Shown here in pieces: positions 43,958 through 53,034 of a stretch of DNA of 64,000 nucleotides. The translations under genes and the position numbers were made by a program. Within the stretch, counting starts at the first letter, position 1, and each line of letters opens with the position of its first letter. The DNA is taken from NCBI GenBank assembly GCA_009649675.1, contig WJPL01000001.1:578469-642468 (forward strand), read 5' to 3'. Source of the DNA: Alphaproteobacteria bacterium HT1-32 (GTDB taxonomy: Bacteria; Pseudomonadota; Alphaproteobacteria; Rhodospirillales; HT1-32). The notes below the pieces were generated by a model. It was not told the DNA's origin. It saw only the letters and a list, made by a program, of their open reading frames with translations, and did not search any database.

Positions 43958-46651
43958 ATGCTGAGTCTGGGCGCCCTGTCATTTGCAGTGCCGCTGGCAC
44001 TGGCGGCTCTGATTACCCTGCCGCTGCTGTGGTGGTTGCTACGCGCTGTGCCACCGGCACCGCAACGTATCGATTTCCCGCCCCTGCGTCTGCTCACCGG
44101 ATTGCTCGCCAAGGAAGAGACACCTGCTCATACGCCGCTCTGGCTGCTGTTGCTGCGCATGCTGGCCGCCGCTCTGCTGATCTTCGGCATCTCTCATCCC
44201 ATTTGGAATCTGACCAGCCGCCTGCCCGGCAGCGGGCCGCTGATTCTCGCTGTCGACAACGGCTGGACCGCCGCCACCGACTGGGCCGCCAAGGTCAAAG
44301 CCATGCAGGGTCTGATTGACGAAGCGGCCCGTACCAGCCGCCCCGTTGCTGTGCTGCCCGCCATCACCGATCCTGCCTCGCCTTCTTCGGCCACCGGGCT
44401 GACCACGGCTGAAGAAGCCCGCCGTCTGGTTGGCGGACTGACACCTTTCCCCTGGAAGGGTGAGCGTTCCGCCATTACGGACCGGCTGGACGGCCTGACT
44501 CTCGACGGCTCGGCAAATGTCGTCTGGATTGCCGACGGTGTCGGCCAGGAAGCGGACCGCAACTTTGCCGAAAGACTGCAACGTGCCGGGTCGCTCCGCC
44601 TGTTGCTCGACGACGCAGGTCAGGGCCCGCTGATGTTGCTGCCTCCCTCGCTGGACGGGGCTGACATTACCCTGACTGTGCGGCGGACAACCATCACCGG
44701 TGACGCAACCGTAGTAGTTCGTGCCGTGGATGCCGACGGACAGGGACTTGGCCTGCAAACCCTGAACTTCGTTGATGGCGAAAGCGAAACCAGCGCCGCC
44801 TTCAGTCTGCCGACCGACCTTCGTAACCGGATCGCGCGGCTGGAGATCCAGAACCGCCCCGGCGCCGGATCGGTCGCCCTGACCGATGACCGCTGGCGCC
44901 GCCGCCCGGTCGGGCTGATCGCCACATCCGCCACCGATACCCAGCCGTTGCTGGGTGCGCGCTATTACCTGCGCAAGGCCCTCGACCCGTTTTCCGAAAT
45001 TCGCGAAGGCGATTATCAGGAACTGATCGACAGCAAACTCTCCGTGCTGATTCTCCCCGACTATGCCGGACTGACCGACACGGACCAGTCCGCTCTCGAC
45101 AGCTGGTTGCGGGCCGGTGGTGTGATGATCCGCTTTGCCGGACCGGCACTGGCCCGGCAGCCGGACAGCCTGCTGCCTGTCACGCTGCGCTCCGGCGGGC
45201 GGTCCCTTGGCGGGGCAATGTCATGGTCCCGGCCTACCGGTCTGGCCCCCTTCCCGGCAGACAGCCCCTTTGCAGGTCTGCCGATTCCGGCAGAAGTTCA
45301 TATCCGCCGGCAGGTACTGGCCGAACCCTCGCTCGATCTGCCGAACCGTACCTGGGCAACGCTGGTTGATGGCACCCCGCTGGTTACCGCCGAACGACGG
45401 GATGAGGGATTGCTGGTTCTCTTCCACGTCACCTCGAATTCCGAATGGTCTGATCTGCCGCTGTCCGGCCTGTTCGTCGATATGCTGCGGCGCATTGTCT
45501 CGGAAAGCCGGGGTGTACTGTCGGATACCGGTCGGGCAACCCTGCCACCACTTGCCAGCCTCGACGGCTTTGGCATCCTTGGTGCCCCGATGCTTACCGC
45601 CACCGCCATTGAAGCAGGCGGCACTACCCTTCCCGTGGTTGGACCCCGACACCCGCCGGGCCTGTATGGTGCTGACGGCGCAACACTTGCCCTGAATATC
45701 GGCACCGCAGATAGCAGCTTCGGGCCAATCACCGACCTGCCTGCCGGGGTCACCGTGGAAAACTATGGCGGAAGTGAAGAGATCGATATCAAACCCTGGC
45801 TGTTACTGGCGGCGGCGCTGCTGTTGCTGGCCGATTTCATCATCGCCCTTGGTCTGCGCGGCCTGCTGCGCCCCGCACTGACCGGCGCGCTGGCTTTGAT
45901 GATCTTCAACATTGTTGCCCTTCCCGACGCCCGTGCACAGGGCACAAGGACCGATGACCGCGCCGCCATGGAGGCTGCCCTCCAGACCCGGCTTGCTGCC
46001 ATGGATACCGGTATTCCGGCCTCCAACGAGGTTGCCCGTGCTGGCCTTTACGGTCTGACACAGGCTCTCAACCGTCGTTCCGCGACAGATCTCGGTGCTC
46101 CGGCGCTGGTCAATCCCGAACGGGATGACCTCAGCTTCTATCCCCTGATTTACTGGCGCATCGACCGGCAGCAGCAAGGCATGAGTGACTTTGCAGTCGG
46201 CAAGCTGAACGACTTCCTGAAAAATGGCGGGCTGCTGCTGATCGATCAGGCGCTGGGAGATGGCCTTGGCGGCTCCTCGCTGGCGCAACTGCTCCGCGGG
46301 CTGAATGTCCCGGCCCTTGCGCCCGCAGGGGATGACCATGTTCTGACCCGCTCATTCTATCTGCTGAACGACTTCCCCGGTCGCTGGACTGGTAATCAGG
46401 TATGGGTGGAACGGGATGCCTCGACCGATAATGACGGGGTTTCCTCCGTCGTCATCGGCGTCAATGACTGGGGCTCTGCCTGGGCCACGGATGATGCGGG
46501 CCGCCCGCTTTATGCGGTCACACCCGGCGGCGAAATCCAGCGCGAGATGGCCTATCGCTTCGGCGTCAATCTGGTGATGTATGCGCTGACCGGCAACTAC
46601 AAGGCAGATCAGGTCCATGTCCCGGCGATCATGGAAAGGCTCGGGCAATGA
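43958..46651 (+). CDS. Large membrane protein with BatA N-terminus and DUF4159 domain
   Basis: An 897-residue inner-membrane protein. Two N-terminal helices (about 5-27 and 60-80) belong to the BatA/aerotolerance N-terminal region (LPLLWWLLRAVPPAPQRIDFPPLRLL). A degenerate VWA-like part and a glutamine-amidotransferase-like part follow (about 90-600). Another helix pair is near 605-660, and the C-terminal DUF4159 domain (about 665-890; FYPLIYWRIDRQQQGMSD, FLKNGGLLLIDQAL, YRFGVNLVMYALTGNYKADQVHVP) is predicted periplasmic. It ends by overlapping the next gene by 4 bases. The precise function of these proteins is not known. Confidence 0.9.
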   Translation: MLSLGALSFAVPLALAALITLPLLWWLLRAVPPAPQRIDFPPLRLLTGLLAKEETPAHTPLWLLLLRMLAAALLIFGISHPIWNLTSRLPGSGPLILAVDNGWTAATDWAAKVKAMQGLIDEAARTSRPVAVLPAITDPASPSSATGLTTAEEARRLVGGLTPFPWKGERSAITDRLDGLTLDGSANVVWIADGVGQEADRNFAERLQRAGSLRLLLDDAGQGPLMLLPPSLDGADITLTVRRTTITGDATVVVRAVDADGQGLGLQTLNFVDGESETSAAFSLPTDLRNRIARLEIQNRPGAGSVALTDDRWRRRPVGLIATSATDTQPLLGARYYLRKALDPFSEIREGDYQELIDSKLSVLILPDYAGLTDTDQSALDSWLRAGGVMIRFAGPALARQPDSLLPVTLRSGGRSLGGAMSWSRPTGLAPFPADSPFAGLPIPAEVHIRRQVLAEPSLDLPNRTWATLVDGTPLVTAERRDEGLLVLFHVTSNSEWSDLPLSGLFVDMLRRIVSESRGVLSDTGRATLPPLASLDGFGILGAPMLTATAIEAGGTTLPVVGPRHPPGLYGADGATLALNIGTADSSFGPITDLPAGVTVENYGGSEEIDIKPWLLLAAALLLLADFIIALGLRGLLRPALTGALALMIFNIVALPDARAQGTRTDDRAAMEAALQTRLAAMDTGIPASNEVARAGLYGLTQALNRRSATDLGAPALVNPERDDLSFYPLIYWRIDRQQQGMSDFAVGKLNDFLKNGGLLLIDQALGDGLGGSSLAQLLRGLNVPALAPAGDDHVLTRSFYLLNDFPGRWTGNQVWVERDASTDNDGVSSVVIGVNDWGSAWATDDAGRPLYAVTPGGEIQREMAYRFGVNLVMYALTGNYKADQVHVPAIMERLGQ

Positions 46652-48753
46652 ATAATACCCTGTCCGGCCTCATTCTCTCCCCGCTCGTCGACCCGCTCTG
46701 GATATGGTCGATTGCAGCGGTCACGACCCTTCTGGCCATTTACGCGGTCTGGCGTGGTGCGCCCGGTGCAATTCTCCGGCTCGCCGCAATGACGGCGGTG
46801 CTGATTGCCCTCGCCAATCCGCAATTCGTCAATGAAAGCCGGCAGCCGATTGCTGATGTTGCCCTAATTGTTGTCGATGATTCACCCAGCCAGAAACTCC
46901 GGGACCGCTCCGAACGTACGGAAGCGGCACTTGCCTCCCTCACGGAAACGCTGGGTAAATTCCGCGATCTTGATATCCGGGTTGTCCGCACCGACGGACG
47001 GTCAGAGAAAGCCGCCGGAACTCATTTGTTTGAGGCGGCTGACCGGGCCATCTCCGGCCTGTCTGATGGCCGGCTTGGTGCCACCTTCATCATCACCGAC
47101 GGACAGGTTCATGGCCTGCCTGATCCGGCGGACCGTGCGGGCAGTCCCGTACATGTACTGCTGACCGGTGAACGCCGCGGCCTCGACCGCCGGCTGGTTG
47201 TCGAACAGGCGCCGAACTTCGGACTGGTCGGCAAGGAAGTCAGTGTATCCCTGAAAGTTGAAGACCTGGACGGAGCTACCGGCGCTGCTGCCCAGATTAC
47301 CGTCCGGCGGGACGGGCAGCTCATCGAAAGCATCTCCGCCTCCACCGGCGAGACAATCGTACTACCCCTGCAGATTGACCATGCCGGCGAGAATATCTTT
47401 GAATTTGAAGCAGCTGGCCTCCCCAACGAACTGACCCTGCGTAACAACCGCGCCGTACTGCCCGTCAACGGTGTTCGCGACCGGCTGCGTGTGCTGCTGA
47501 TTTCCGGCGAACCGCATCCGGGTGAGCGCACCTGGCGCAACCTGCTGAAAAGTGACCCTGCCGTTGATCTCGTCCATTTCACCATTCTGCGTCCGCCAGA
47601 GAAGGCGGACCGTACGCCCTTGCGCGAACTGGCCCTGATCGCCTTTCCGATCCGGGAATTGTTCGAGGTGAAGCTTGATGAATTCGATCTGGTGATCTTT
47701 GACCGCTACCGGCGGCGCGGGGTGCTGCCGCCGCTCTATCTCGGCAATATCGCCCAGTATGTCCGCAATGGCGGGGCACTTCTGATGGCGGTCGGGCCGG
47801 AATATGCGGGCAACATGTCGCTGGCCAGAACACCGCTGGGCGATGTTCTGCCGGCAGAACCGACCGGCAATATGACGGAGAGCGGTTTCCGTACAAGGGT
47901 GACAGAAACCGGGGCACGCCATCCGGTGACGGCTGACCTGCTGGGGGCTGCCGATATTGCAGACACCCCCCGCTGGGGCCGCTGGTTCCGGCAGATCGAG
48001 GCCACAGCCCGCGATGGCGAGGTGCTGATGTCCGGCCCCTCCGGACCAATGCTGATGCTCAGCCGCCCGGAAAGCGGCGATGTCTCAACCCCTGATCCGT
48101 CAATCACCGCCGGGGGCCGGGTGGCCCTGCTGCTCAGTGATCATATCTGGCTCTGGTCCCGTGGTTATGAAGGCGGCGGACCGGCGTCTGAACTGTTGCG
48201 GCGAGTCTCACACTGGCTGATGAAAGAGCCGGAACTGGAAGAAAACAACCTGACCGCGCGCAGTGAAGGTCAGAACCTGCGGATTGAACGCCGCTCCCTC
48301 ACCCCCGGCCCGGCAAAGGTGGAACTGACCCGTCCCGACGGCAGCACCGAGACACTGGACCTGCAACCCAATCGTAATGGTATCGCGACGACCACGATTG
48401 CCGCCGCAGAACCCGGCCTCTACCGGCTGACCGACGGTCCGCTCGACCGGCTGATCGCAGTGGGCGATATCAACCCTGTCGAATTCTTCGATGTCCGCAC
48501 GTCACCCGAACCGCTGTCTCCGGTGATGACCGCCTCCGGTGGCGGCTATCGCTGGCTGGCCGAAGATCCGTCCCCGACCATCCGCCGCATCCGCAAGGAT
48601 GCCAACCGTTCCGGCGACGGCTTCCTTGGCGTGCTGCGTAATGAAGATTACGTCATCACCGGCATCACCCAGACCCCGGCTGCCCCACCGCTGGCCGCCC
48701 TCGTCATCCTGCTCGGCCTGCTGCTCTGGGCCTGGCGACGGGAAGGGAAATAG
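46648..48753 (+). CDS. Large membrane protein, amidotransferase-like, partner of the MoxR locus
   Basis: A 701-residue protein with two N-terminal helices (about 18-35 and 43-60), a VWA-like segment with weakened metal site (ALIVVDDSPSQKLRDR, then ATFIITDGQVHGLPD), a beta-rich part, and a class I amidotransferase-like fold around 270-530 (RVLLISGEPHPGERTW, YVRNGGALLMAVGPEYAG) with no obvious nucleophile. A final helix (about 677-695) ends the protein. The gene overlaps the previous one by 4 bases and closes the MoxR-DUF58-DUF4159 operon. The role in the complex is unknown. Confidence 0.88.
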   Translation: MNNTLSGLILSPLVDPLWIWSIAAVTTLLAIYAVWRGAPGAILRLAAMTAVLIALANPQFVNESRQPIADVALIVVDDSPSQKLRDRSERTEAALASLTETLGKFRDLDIRVVRTDGRSEKAAGTHLFEAADRAISGLSDGRLGATFIITDGQVHGLPDPADRAGSPVHVLLTGERRGLDRRLVVEQAPNFGLVGKEVSVSLKVEDLDGATGAAAQITVRRDGQLIESISASTGETIVLPLQIDHAGENIFEFEAAGLPNELTLRNNRAVLPVNGVRDRLRVLLISGEPHPGERTWRNLLKSDPAVDLVHFTILRPPEKADRTPLRELALIAFPIRELFEVKLDEFDLVIFDRYRRRGVLPPLYLGNIAQYVRNGGALLMAVGPEYAGNMSLARTPLGDVLPAEPTGNMTESGFRTRVTETGARHPVTADLLGAADIADTPRWGRWFRQIEATARDGEVLMSGPSGPMLMLSRPESGDVSTPDPSITAGGRVALLLSDHIWLWSRGYEGGGPASELLRRVSHWLMKEPELEENNLTARSEGQNLRIERRSLTPGPAKVELTRPDGSTETLDLQPNRNGIATTTIAAAEPGLYRLTDGPLDRLIAVGDINPVEFFDVRTSPEPLSPVMTASGGGYRWLAEDPSPTIRRIRKDANRSGDGFLGVLRNEDYVITGITQTPAAPPLAALVILLGLLLWAWRREGK

Positions 48754-48771
48754 TTTCCGGGTTCTCGTTTC

Positions 48772-49686
48772 CTAGCCCACCCCCTCATCCCATGGCGGCG
48801 GGTCGCGGAAGCAGTGGGCGAGGTGATCGATGAAGAGGCGGACCTTGGCCGAGAGGTGTCGGGAATGCGGATAGATGGCGTAGATCGCGATCGGATCAGC
48901 CTCGAAATCCGGCAGAATCGGGACCAGTCGTCCGGCGCGGATGGCATCACCGACAATAAAGGACGGGGTCAGCAGAATACCCAGACCGGCGGTTGCGATG
49001 CTGGTCAGGAAATCGCCATTGTTGGCGGTCACCACCGGGTCCGTGGTTACCGTCAGGGGCCGGCCATTTTCCTGAAACCGGAACTCACGCGGGTTTGAGA
49101 TATAGCTGTAACTCAGCATCCGGTGACGGGTCAGTTCCTCCGGCCGGTTCGGGCGGCCACACTGAGCAAGATATTCCGGGCTGGCGCAGGTTACCCGCCG
49201 ACAGGTCGCCAGTTTTCGCGCGATCAGACTGGAATCCGGCAGATCCGCAATCCGGATCGCAAGATCATACCCCTCATCAACCACATCAACCCGCCGGTCA
49301 TTCAGCGTAACATCGACCCGCAATTCCGGATGCAGGCCCTGAAACTCTGCCACCGCCGGCGCCAGATGCCGGATACCGAACGACATCGGGGCATTCAGAC
49401 GCAGCGTCCCTCGCGGGGTATCCGACAGTTCAGTGACAGCCTGTTCTGCGGCAAGGATATCGTCGAGCACAGCGGCACAACGGTCATAATAGGCGCGGCC
49501 AACCTCCGTCAGGCTGAGCCGTCGCGTGGTCCGGTTCAGCAGACGTGCACCGAGCCGGTCTTCCAGCGCCGTGATCTGCTTGCTGGCCGCAGATTTCGAC
49601 AGACCAAGCCGGTCAGCCGCAGCCGTGAAACTGCCCGCCCGAACCACCTCGACAAAAACCTCAACACCTTGCAGCCGCTCACTCAT
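48772..49686 (-). CDS. LysR-family transcriptional regulator
   Basis: A 304-residue LTTR with N-terminal helix-turn-helix (about 5-62; GVEVFVEVVRAGSFTAAADRLGLSKSAASKQITALEDRLGARLLNRTTRRLSLTE) and effector domain (about 90-295) of the CrgA/AaeR-like branch. It is divergent from wrbA, and a dyad symmetric sequence (49685-49706) overlaps its own start codon, suggesting that it regulates both itself and wrbA. Regulators of this branch next to quinone reductases or glutathione transferases often respond to electrophiles. Confidence 0.93.
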   Translation of the reverse strand: MSERLQGVEVFVEVVRAGSFTAAADRLGLSKSAASKQITALEDRLGARLLNRTTRRLSLTEVGRAYYDRCAAVLDDILAAEQAVTELSDTPRGTLRLNAPMSFGIRHLAPAVAEFQGLHPELRVDVTLNDRRVDVVDEGYDLAIRIADLPDSSLIARKLATCRRVTCASPEYLAQCGRPNRPEELTRHRMLSYSYISNPREFRFQENGRPLTVTTDPVVTANNGDFLTSIATAGLGILLTPSFIVGDAIRAGRLVPILPDFEADPIAIYAIYPHSRHLSAKVRLFIDHLAHCFRDPPPWDEGVG

Positions 49687-49706
49687 TGTTTACCTCAGGA
49701 AACAAT
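49685..49706. promoter_or_regulatory. LysR operator candidate (ATTGTTT-N8-AAACAAT)
   Basis: ATTGTTT (49685-49691) and AAACAAT (49700-49706) are exact inverted 7-mers, and CCT/AGG inside extends the symmetry. The spacing is that of a T-N11-A LTTR box. It overlaps the lysR start codon in the 105-base gap to wrbA. Confidence 0.6.
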
Positions 49707-49791
49707 ATGATGAAAAAATGACGGGTTATCGTCTTCAGGGCAATCAATTACATACAGGCCACAACCGAAACAGCTCTCACAGGAGACGAGC

Positions 49792-50391
49792 ATGACCAAG
49801 GTACTGGTGCTTTATTATTCAAGTTACGGCCATATCGAAACCATGGCATCGGCCATCGCAGAAGGTGCCGCCGGGGTCGACGGCGTAACGGTCGATATCA
49901 AGCGGGTTCCGGAACTGGTGCCGGAAGAAGCCGCCAGGAATGCGCATTTCAAACTGGACCAGAAAGCAGACATCGCCATGCCTGCGGAGCTGGAAAACTA
50001 TGATGCGGTCATCTTTGGCACGCCAACCCGGTTCGGAAACATGGCATCCCAGATGCGCAACTTCCTCGATCAGACAGGTGGTCTTTGGGCTGCGGGCAAG
50101 CTCGTCGGCAAAGTCGGCAGCGTCTTCACCTCCACCGGTACGGGTGGCGGCAACGAAACGACCATCCAGTCGTTCCACACCACCCTGTTTCATCACGGCT
50201 TTGTTGTCGTCGGACTGCCCTATGCCATTCCGGAAACAACGGATATTAGTGAATTCCGGGGTGGCTCACCGCTCGGCGCGGCAACAATCGCCGGTCCGGA
50301 TGGCAGCCGTCAGCCATCAGAAACCGAACTGACGATGGCCCGGTTCCAGGGCAAGCATGTCGCCTCGATAGCCGCTAAGCTGAAGGCCTGA
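49792..50391 (+). CDS. wrbA: NAD(P)H:quinone oxidoreductase, WrbA type
   Basis: A 199-residue flavodoxin-like FMN enzyme reducing quinones by two electrons. The N-terminal phosphate-binding loop region [66 protein letters not shown] and the tail [19 protein letters not shown] are standard WrbA. GGAGACGAGC precedes the ATG. It is followed 30 bases later by a glutathionyl-hydroquinone reductase gene, giving a two-gene quinone-detoxification unit. Confidence 0.96.
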   Translation: MTKVLVLYYSSYGHIETMASAIAEGAAGVDGVTVDIKRVPELVPEEAARNAHFKLDQKADIAMPAELENYDAVIFGTPTRFGNMASQMRNFLDQTGGLWAAGKLVGKVGSVFTSTGTGGGNETTIQSFHTTLFHHGFVVVGLPYAIPETTDISEFRGGSPLGAATIAGPDGSRQPSETELTMARFQGKHVASIAAKLKA

Positions 50392-50421
50392 GTCGGGAAC
50401 TGAAGAACAGGAGTTAAAACC

Positions 50422-51351
50422 ATGGGACAGCTGGTGAACGGCGTCTGGCAGGATGTCTGGTACGATACGAAGAAGACCGGCGGCAAATTTGTCCGCTCGG
50501 AATCCGCATTCCGCAACCGGATCGGTGATCCGGGGTTCGAGCCGGAAGCCGGACGTTATCACCTCTATGTCTCCATGGCCTGTCCCTGGGCACACCGGGT
50601 GCTGATCATGCGACAGCTGAAGGGACTGACAGACGATATCAGCCTGTCGAAGGTTGATGCGCTGATGCTGTCCGAAGGCTGGACCCTGAGCGAAGGGGAA
50701 GACCCACTGCATGGTGCCCGTCGCCTGCATCAGGTCTATACTGCGGCAAAGCCGGATTACACAGGACGGGTCACCGTGCCCGTTCTGTGGGACCGCAGAC
50801 AGGGCACCATCGTCAATAACGAGTCTGCGGAACTGATCCGCATGCTCGATAACTGGCGGGGAGCGCCGGAATATTATCCGGAAGACCTGCGGGCTGAAAT
50901 CGATGCGGTGAACGAGCGCGTCTACAATACGGTCAATAACGGCGTCTACAAAAGCGGCTTCGCCACGACACAGGAAGCCTATGAGGATGCCTTCGATGCA
51001 CTGTTCGACAGTCTGGACTGGCTGGAGAGCCTGCTCGACCAGCGTCGCTATGTTGCCGGAGACCGGATCACCGAAGCGGACTGGCGGCTGTTTACCACCC
51101 TGATCCGCTTCGACCCGGTTTATCATAACCATTTCAAATGCAACCTGCGGAAGCTGCGGGAATACGAAAATCTCTGGAACTACATGCTGGAACTCGCCCA
51201 GCAGCCGGGGATCGCCGACACCATCGATTTTGCGACGATCAAGAAGCATTATTACGGCAGCCACGAGACGGTGAACCCGACAGGGATTGTGCCGAAAGGA
51301 CCTGCCATTGACCTCACACAACCACATAACCGAAACCGGATTCCGGTTTAG
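50422..51351 (+). CDS. Glutathionyl-hydroquinone reductase (YqjG / Xi-class GST)
   Basis: A 309-residue enzyme that removes glutathione from glutathionyl-hydroquinones. The catalytic cysteine is Cys54 in SMACPWAHRVL, followed by the Xi-class thioredoxin-like part (VPVLWDRRQGTIVNNESAEIIRM-like region) and the all-alpha domain with YVAGDRITEADWRLFTTLIRFDPVYHNHFKCNLR. Length and the C-terminal TVNPTGIVPKGP are as expected for the family. With wrbA it probably handles quinone stress under the divergent LysR regulator. Confidence 0.94.
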   Translation: MGQLVNGVWQDVWYDTKKTGGKFVRSESAFRNRIGDPGFEPEAGRYHLYVSMACPWAHRVLIMRQLKGLTDDISLSKVDALMLSEGWTLSEGEDPLHGARRLHQVYTAAKPDYTGRVTVPVLWDRRQGTIVNNESAELIRMLDNWRGAPEYYPEDLRAEIDAVNERVYNTVNNGVYKSGFATTQEAYEDAFDALFDSLDWLESLLDQRRYVAGDRITEADWRLFTTLIRFDPVYHNHFKCNLRKLREYENLWNYMLELAQQPGIADTIDFATIKKHYYGSHETVNPTGIVPKGPAIDLTQPHNRNRIPV

Positions 51352-51488
51352 GAGGATATGTTACCGAAGGTAAAAGCTCTGGCGGGTCGGGGGAGTTTCG
51401 CAATACGGACTGAAGGTCGCGGGCTTTCCCCGGTCCCGATCAATGGCCGGAGTTATGTACAGTGGGACTGCATGAAAGTTTGATCTTT

Positions 51489-51875
51489 TCAGCTTGCCGC
51501 CATGTCATCCAGCCACTTGAGAGCTTCCTTGCGCTCGGTCGACACAAAGTGCGGAAGCGGGCGATCACTACTATAGAAAGCAAGTTCGATGAAAAGCCTT
51601 GTCAGAGCCAGGTCTGCTTCGTTCTTCACAAGGATTGCGACAGCGCATATGCGGTGCAGTTCATCAAGCGGTCTTGCCTTCACCGAAATCGACTTCAGGT
51701 CGTTCGCATTCAGATTGTGCATTTCAGCGCCAGACATATCCCATAACGCTTTCAGCGTGTCGCCGTAGTCCTCTGCCTCGATAATTGAAACAATGCTACT
51801 TGCCGTCACGGTACCGCGTACAGTTACTGTCGTAATCTGGGATACATAGTCCTTGGACAAATCGAAACCCGACAT
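51489..51875 (-). CDS. SpoIIAA/STAS-like hypothetical protein
   Basis: A 128-residue soluble protein with the layout of the SpoIIAA-like (STAS/SEC14-related) family: an N-terminal strand pair (VTTVTVRGTVT-like), ALWDMSGAEM in the middle and FVSTERKEALKWLDDM at the end, which is characteristic of these short alphaproteobacterial STAS-like proteins. The role is unknown. It stands alone in a gene-poor, more AT-rich pocket. The ATG at 51875 is the natural start. Confidence 0.7.
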   Translation of the reverse strand: MSGFDLSKDYVSQITTVTVRGTVTASSIVSIIEAEDYGDTLKALWDMSGAEMHNLNANDLKSISVKARPLDELHRICAVAILVKNEADLALTRLFIELAFYSSDRPLPHFVSTERKEALKWLDDMAAS

Positions 51876-52290
51876 AACGGCCTTCAGATCAGCGGATCAG
51901 AATCAATAGAAACAAAAGTGCATCTTATACAAACCAAAAATATATAGACAGATTGTACTCCATATATTTCGACGATCCTGTTGCTAACCGAAAATACTCA
52001 TTTGCCAGTCTGCTCACTTTAAAAACCCATAATGATCTTATACGAGATATTCGAACATCGGGATCACCGAACAGACCCTGACCAGCCAGGCCAAACGGCT
52101 GTTGAGGATGTCAGAAATCGATATCACCACCCTGATCAGACGGATGTGCTGCTGCCTGATCTGCCCTGATGGCAAATTTCTATTGTGGATGATGCGGATA
52201 TCCATGAGCCGGGGCCGATGTTAATATCCGATGGTTCGTGGGTTGTTTCTGCGATGGGTTATCCATGTCTGCAATATGGGGTCAGAGTTT
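51876..52290. other. AT-rich intergenic stretch without an intact gene (415 bases)
   Basis: Base composition from about 51890 to 52060 is clearly more AT-rich than the surroundings. Around 52060-52200 an open stretch on the plus strand reads GITEQTLTSQAKRLL and beyond, faintly like the helix-turn-helix of a transposase or regulator, but it has no start and soon stops. This may be the relic of a degraded gene. I see no intact gene, tRNA or repeat. Confidence 0.5.
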
Positions 52291-53025
52291 ATGTATACCG
52301 CTGAACGACGCGCCCGGGCGCAGGGCTCTCTGGTCATCAGGCATGACAGCACGGCCCCCGGAAGTGATGAAATTTCCGAGCTGAAAAATCTCATTCTCGG
52401 ACTTCGCACCGATATCCAGGCCATGCAGCAGAACAGCGGGAATGGTACCGGGAGCCTTCCGGCAGCGGTGACTTCCTCACCGGCAGAACCCTCTGATGAA
52501 GAAATCATGACCCTGAAGACCGAGGTCAAGGCGCTGGCTCATGCAATCCAGCAGACCAAACGGGAAATCGCAGCCTTGCGCAGTCCACATGCCGACAAGG
52601 ACCAGATCAGCGCCGTCACCGACGAACTGGATGCGGTCGTACAGGCGACGGAAGATGCCACCAACACCATTCTTGAATCAGCTGAAACCATCGACAATGT
52701 TGCGGAACAGCTGCGGTCCAGCGATGACGCTTTCGTCAACCAGCTTGGCGAGCAACTGGCCGAGCAGAGCATGAAAGTGTTCGAAGCCTGCAACTTTCAG
52801 GACATTACCGGACAGCGCATCAACAAGGTCGTCAACGGTATGAAATTTGTCGAGGAACGCATTCAGGCAATGATTGCGATCTGGGGCGAGGAAGACTTCG
52901 CCAAAATCGCGCCCTCCACCGAGATCAATTTTCGCCCTGAAGATCCGGACGCCTCCCTGCTCAGTGGCCCGCAGCTTGAGGGGCAGGGCATCAGCCAGGA
53001 TGAAATCGACGCCCTGTTTGACTGA
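52291..53025 (+). CDS. cheZ: CheZ-like CheY-P phosphatase
   Basis: A 244-residue mostly helical protein. The motif ACNFQDITGQRINKVV corresponds to the CheZ active helix, where the Asp and Gln of QDITGQ match E. coli Asp143 and Gln147 that attack phospho-CheY. Upstream (about 65-150) is a long amphipathic helix expected to form the four-helix bundle of the dimer. The last residues, ISQDEIDALFD, look like a CheY-binding peptide and closely resemble the FliM N-terminal SQxEIDALL. No flagellar or che operon surrounds it. The ATG at 52291 is chosen; 52276 is possible. Confidence 0.88.
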   Translation: MYTAERRARAQGSLVIRHDSTAPGSDEISELKNLILGLRTDIQAMQQNSGNGTGSLPAAVTSSPAEPSDEEIMTLKTEVKALAHAIQQTKREIAALRSPHADKDQISAVTDELDAVVQATEDATNTILESAETIDNVAEQLRSSDDAFVNQLGEQLAEQSMKVFEACNFQDITGQRINKVVNGMKFVEERIQAMIAIWGEEDFAKIAPSTEINFRPEDPDASLLSGPQLEGQGISQDEIDALFD

Positions 53026-53034
53026 GGGCCGGGT

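Noticed and set aside
51358-51483. 41-codon plus-strand frame after the hydroquinone reductase gene, preceded by GGAGG
   Set aside because: The GGAGG is only 2 bases from the ATG, too close to serve it, and the peptide has no protein-like pattern.
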